From Brevundimonas goettingensis (GTDB taxonomy: Bacteria; Pseudomonadota; Alphaproteobacteria; Caulobacterales; Caulobacteraceae): a stretch of DNA of 64,000 nt. A program made the position numbers and the translations under genes. Under the pieces are notes generated by a model. It was not told the DNA's origin. It did not search any database and saw only the letters and a list, made by a program, of their open reading frames with translations. Location: the NCBI RefSeq assembly GCF_017487405.1, contig NZ_CP062222.1:3729501-3793500 (forward strand), read 5' to 3'. Positions 61,105-64,000 of the stretch are shown here, in pieces (within the stretch, counting starts at the first letter, position 1; every line of letters starts with the position of its first letter).

Positions 61105-63810
61105 TTATCCGACCCCCAGCCTTTTGAGCGTTGACGCCGCGCGCCAGGTGACGCCCTCCTTGATCGAAGCGAGTTCCGCCTGGCGATCCGCGAGTCGCTG
61201 GCCGAGGTCGTGACGCTCGGCGATGGCGCTGTCCCGTTCGGCGACGACGGCGTCGCGATCGGTCCCGGCCTGCTCGAGAGCCGCTTGCAGCCCGGCTTCG
61301 CGCGCCGCCGATTCCGCGAGTCGCCCAAGGGCGGCGGCGCGGCCTTCTTCCGCATCGGTCAGGGTCCGTGACAACGCCTCCAGTTCTTCCGACCGGGTCT
61401 CGGCGAGGCGCGCCAGCCGCATGTTCTCCTGAACCGCTCCGTCCATGCGAATCTGGAGGTCATCGCGCGCGGCCGCGATCTCGTCCCGGGCCTGTTGCAG
61501 AAGACCCAGTTCCTCTAACGCCGCCGCCAGATCCCCGGCGAGGCTCTCGGCCTGTTCCCTTGAGCGGGCGTCGTCCGCATGCGCGGCGGAGAGTTCGGCG
61601 TTGGTCTTCGCCGTCGCCGTCGTGGCGTGCTCCAGATCGTCCTGGGCCGCCCGGTGGGCGACTTCCAGATAGGCCAGGGCCCGTCGCGCCTCTGCGGCTT
61701 CCGCCGTGGCGGCCTCGCGGGCGATCCGTTCATAGTCGAGGGTCAGCCGCAAGCCCTCGAGCTCGGCCAGCAGTTCGGCGGCGCGTGCCGCCGATCGGGC
61801 CGCGTCCACCTCCAGATCGCCCTCGCGGGCGCGCGTCGCGTCGAACGCGAACATGATCCGACTCCGGTCGCGTTCCAGCGCCGCATTGGCGTTGACCTGG
61901 ATCTTGAGGGCCTTGAGCGTCGCGTCGGCCTCGTCCCGGACCGCAGCGGTTCCGGCCTCGGCGACCGACAAGGCTTCGGTCAGTTCCGCCTCGCGGGCCA
62001 CGGCGGCCAGCCGAAGCCCCTTTTCGTATTCGGCATCGGCCAAGGCGTTGTGGACGGCGGCGCGCGCGTGCGAGGCTTCCCTCGCGTTGTCCTCCTGATA
62101 AGCCTCCAGCATGGATCGGGTCTCGGCCAGTTCGGCGGTCAGGCTCTCGGCCCTGCCGTTCGTTTCGACCCATTGCTCGGTCAACGCGGTGTGGGCTTGC
62201 CGAAGCTCCATGGTCGCCGCTTCGGTGGCTTCGAACCCGACTTTCAACTGGTCAAGTTCGGCCGTCCGCGCCGCCAGGGCGGCCGCCTGGGCCGTGGCCT
62301 GGAGTTCAAGGGCGATCCTGAGATCGGTGAGTTCGGCCGCCTGCTCGGCGATTCGGACCTCATAGGTCTCCTGCAAGGCCGCGCCCGCAGCCTCCGAGGC
62401 CTCCAGCGCGACCTTCAGGCGTTGGGTCTCGGCGCCCGTGTAGGCCAGTATCGCGTCTCGCTCCTCCGCGACAATGGCGCGGCTGAGGGCCGTGCGTCGG
62501 TCTTCGGCCTCGGCGAACAAAGCTTCCTGGTCGATCAGGGCCTGGCGCGCATCGTTCAGATCTGACTGCAAGGCGTCGTTCTCGTCCTGCAGCGGCGAGG
62601 CCTCATCCTCGTACGTGACCGTCGTGGCGGAATAGCTGAGCGCACCTTGGGGGGCGCGCTGTCCCAGTCTTCGCGGCGCCGCATCGGCGGCCTCGAAATA
62701 GGCCTGGGTATAGGTCGCGTGGGCTCGATGCTCGGCCCAGGCCGAAGCCACCATCTCCTCGCCCAGCGCCTGTTCGGCCGAAGTGGCGCCAAGGGCCGCA
62801 TAAGCGCTGTCGACCAGAAGGCGGACGGTCAGTTTGGTCGTTTCCGGGTTCTGGATCGGTCGCCAGGGTGCATCGACATGAGTAGTCGCATCGCCCAGGT
62901 CGAGTGCCTGTCCGGTCGTTTCGCGAATCCGCGCCTCGGTCTTGAGGCGATAGGCGTCGTCGCTCGCGAGCCGCGTCACATCGATGACGATGTCGGCTGA
63001 TCGCGTCGCATGCAAGGTCATATACACGTGCCAGGCGACGAAGATGGCGAAGGCGTCATCGTAGCGACTTTCGATCGCCATCGGGAAATCGGTCTCGATG
63101 TCCGCCGGCGTGAAGGTCTTGAGCAGGTCCATGAACGCATCGTCGCGGGACCGCGCGATGATCAGGAACAGATATTCGAGGAAGTAGAGGTTGCCGGTCC
63201 GGTGCTGGCCCGAGAAAGAGTTCCATTGATGGAACAGGTTGCGATGGATCAGGATATGGGTCCCGCCAAACCGACGCTTCAAGGCGTCGGCCCGCCCCAG
63301 GGTGCGGGTGCAGGTGAGGACGGGAATACGGCCCGCATCCTGGGCGTTGGCGATCAGACCCGCGACATACTTCACCTCGCCGGAGGGGAGGTCGCCGCCG
63401 AGGCCGCCGTCGGGAAAGAAGGCGGCCGCAAGGGCGGGCTCGCCGGTGAAGCCGCGAATCCCGCCCGCCGGGTCCATCAGCGGAATGAATTCCAGAAAAT
63501 AGGGCGCGCCGGACGGGTGGCGCGAACGCCATTGATCGCTCTGCACGGTGCGGGCGGCGTCCATGCGCAACCCGCCGAGCGCCTCATGGAAGATTTCGTA
63601 ATAGGCGCGGAATGCCGGGCGCTCGCGAAAATGTTTCCACAACCAGGTGCTGGACGTCCGGAAGCCGGAATGAAGGAAGACTGGTGCGGGGCCGGCTGCG
63701 GCGGGAGGCGCGACCGTGATCGCCTTCTTCCCGGGAAGGGTTTCAGCGGTGGCGGTCACCGTGGCTTTGACCGGCGTTTTGGCCGGCCGGGGTCGAACGG
63801 CCTTGGTCAT
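61105..63810 (-). CDS. Sulfotransferase-like domain fused to a long coiled coil
   Basis: The 901-residue protein opens with a basic, Ala/Pro/Thr-rich leader (about 40 residues). A domain follows that begins PVFLHSGFRTSSTWLWKHF, a P-loop-like phosphosulfate-binding start with Arg-Thr-Ser-Ser. ILIHRNLFHQWNSFSG comes later and resembles the second PAPS site, where the phosphate-contacting Arg and Ser lie. From about residue 395 to 885 it is an almost unbroken coiled coil of Glu/Ala/Leu-rich heptads with repeated A-E-L-T patterns. It ends VTWRAASTLKRLG, similar to the S-x-x-W-R-x-T-x-P-L-R end motif seen on bacterial glycosyltransferases with coiled coils. It may modify or scaffold the polysaccharide assembly. 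The activity is inference. Confidence 0.7.
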   Translation of the reverse strand: MTKAVRPRPAKTPVKATVTATAETLPGKKAITVAPPAAAGPAPVFLHSGFRTSSTWLWKHFRERPAFRAYYEIFHEALGGLRMDAARTVQSDQWRSRHPSGAPYFLEFIPLMDPAGGIRGFTGEPALAAAFFPDGGLGGDLPSGEVKYVAGLIANAQDAGRIPVLTCTRTLGRADALKRRFGGTHILIHRNLFHQWNSFSGQHRTGNLYFLEYLFLIIARSRDDAFMDLLKTFTPADIETDFPMAIESRYDDAFAIFVAWHVYMTLHATRSADIVIDVTRLASDDAYRLKTEARIRETTGQALDLGDATTHVDAPWRPIQNPETTKLTVRLLVDSAYAALGATSAEQALGEEMVASAWAEHRAHATYTQAYFEAADAAPRRLGQRAPQGALSYSATTVTYEDEASPLQDENDALQSDLNDARQALIDQEALFAEAEDRRTALSRAIVAEERDAILAYTGAETQRLKVALEASEAAGAALQETYEVRIAEQAAELTDLRIALELQATAQAAALAARTAELDQLKVGFEATEAATMELRQAHTALTEQWVETNGRAESLTAELAETRSMLEAYQEDNAREASHARAAVHNALADAEYEKGLRLAAVAREAELTEALSVAEAGTAAVRDEADATLKALKIQVNANAALERDRSRIMFAFDATRAREGDLEVDAARSAARAAELLAELEGLRLTLDYERIAREAATAEAAEARRALAYLEVAHRAAQDDLEHATTATAKTNAELSAAHADDARSREQAESLAGDLAAALEELGLLQQARDEIAAARDDLQIRMDGAVQENMRLARLAETRSEELEALSRTLTDAEEGRAAALGRLAESAAREAGLQAALEQAGTDRDAVVAERDSAIAERHDLGQRLADRQAELASIKEGVTWRAASTLKRLGVG

Positions 63811-63967
63811 GGAATGCCTTCTCCGGCTGGACTCACCTGCCGCGACCGGTCCTCGAGCGTCGACATGGAGTCGAGTTTATCGAGCGCCGTCGATCCCGCG
63901 CAAGGCGGGACGTCGTTGTCGGCCGGTATTACAGATTTGCGACAAAGATCGAGGCGTTGCGGCGGGC

Positions 63968-64000
63968 CTATTGGCCGACGGTGCGGCGAAGCTCTTCGTA
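63968..64000 (-). CDS. Possible C-terminal end of a gene cut by the right edge
   Basis: On the minus strand an open frame enters the window and ends YEELRRTVGQ then TAG at 63970-63968. Only 10 codons are visible, so neither the gene nor its function can be confirmed. It leaves 157 bases before the 901-residue gene, enough for a promoter. Confidence 0.3.
   Translation of the reverse strand, partial: YEELRRTVGQ

Overview
The window is GC-rich and densely coded. It looks like a chromosome segment from Caulobacteraceae, most likely a Brevundimonas-type alphaproteobacterium. The support is protein-family content, not a database match: three TonB-dependent receptors, an OmpA protein with a Pro/Ala-rich linker, TadE/TadG pilus genes, an argB-HAD-dapD run, and a Caulobacter-style oxidative xylose (Weimberg) pathway. 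Most neighbouring genes overlap by 1-4 bases. I see no insertion sequence, prophage, CRISPR array or rRNA gene.

Left part (1-15.6 kb). A TonB-dependent receptor runs off the left edge, with a Pho-box-like element in front of it. It is followed by a lipoprotein-type MsrA, a KpsS-like capsule enzyme and an OmpA gene whose frame is broken twice at two copies of the same 20-base motif. A nonulosonic (legionaminic-type) acid locus follows: neuB, neuC, an inverted CMP-sugar synthetase, a LegB-type dehydratase and a PtmE-type nucleotidyltransferase. Then come a 58-residue zinc-ribbon protein, argB-HAD-dapD, and tadE/tadG on the opposite strand.

Sugar region (15.4-31.4 kb). A large TonB-dependent receptor sits behind a perfect 14-bp palindrome that overlaps its -35 box, and ends in three consecutive hairpins. 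It is followed by a rhamnogalacturonan-acetylesterase-like enzyme, a GH43 glycosidase, a GntR/FCD regulator, xylD, and an opposite-strand operon xylX-xylB-MFS sugar transporter-xylA-galM. A LacI regulator (xylR-like) and a perfect palindrome lie at the xylX promoter. Together these could import and deacetylate plant-wall oligosaccharides, release xylose, and oxidise it to 2-oxoglutarate. No xylonolactonase gene is present here.

Catabolic island (31.4-40.3 kb). An MFE-2-like SDR, a TonB-dependent receptor, an acyl-CoA synthetase, a TetR regulator (start region apparently frameshifted), a spinster-type MFS transporter and a type-B carboxylesterase form one cluster. It looks built for uptake, ester hydrolysis and CoA activation of an unknown carboxylate or ester. 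A strong terminator and two tRNA genes (Arg-ACG, Val-GAC), each with a recognisable promoter, close this part.

Surface-polysaccharide region (41-64 kb). Immediately after tRNA-Val come a hexapeptide acyltransferase, several GT4 glycosyltransferases, gmd/rmd for a GDP-6-deoxyhexose (probably GDP-D-rhamnose), a WcbI-family protein, and a KpsM-KpsE-KpsT ABC exporter coupled to a 298-residue unknown protein. Two parts look least described. One is a five-gene cassette (46262-49316) of two nucleotidyltransferases, a GDPD-like phosphodiesterase, a HAD phosphatase and a cupin, which looks like a route to an unknown activated building block. The other is a 901-residue protein joining a sulfotransferase-like domain to a roughly 500-residue coiled coil.
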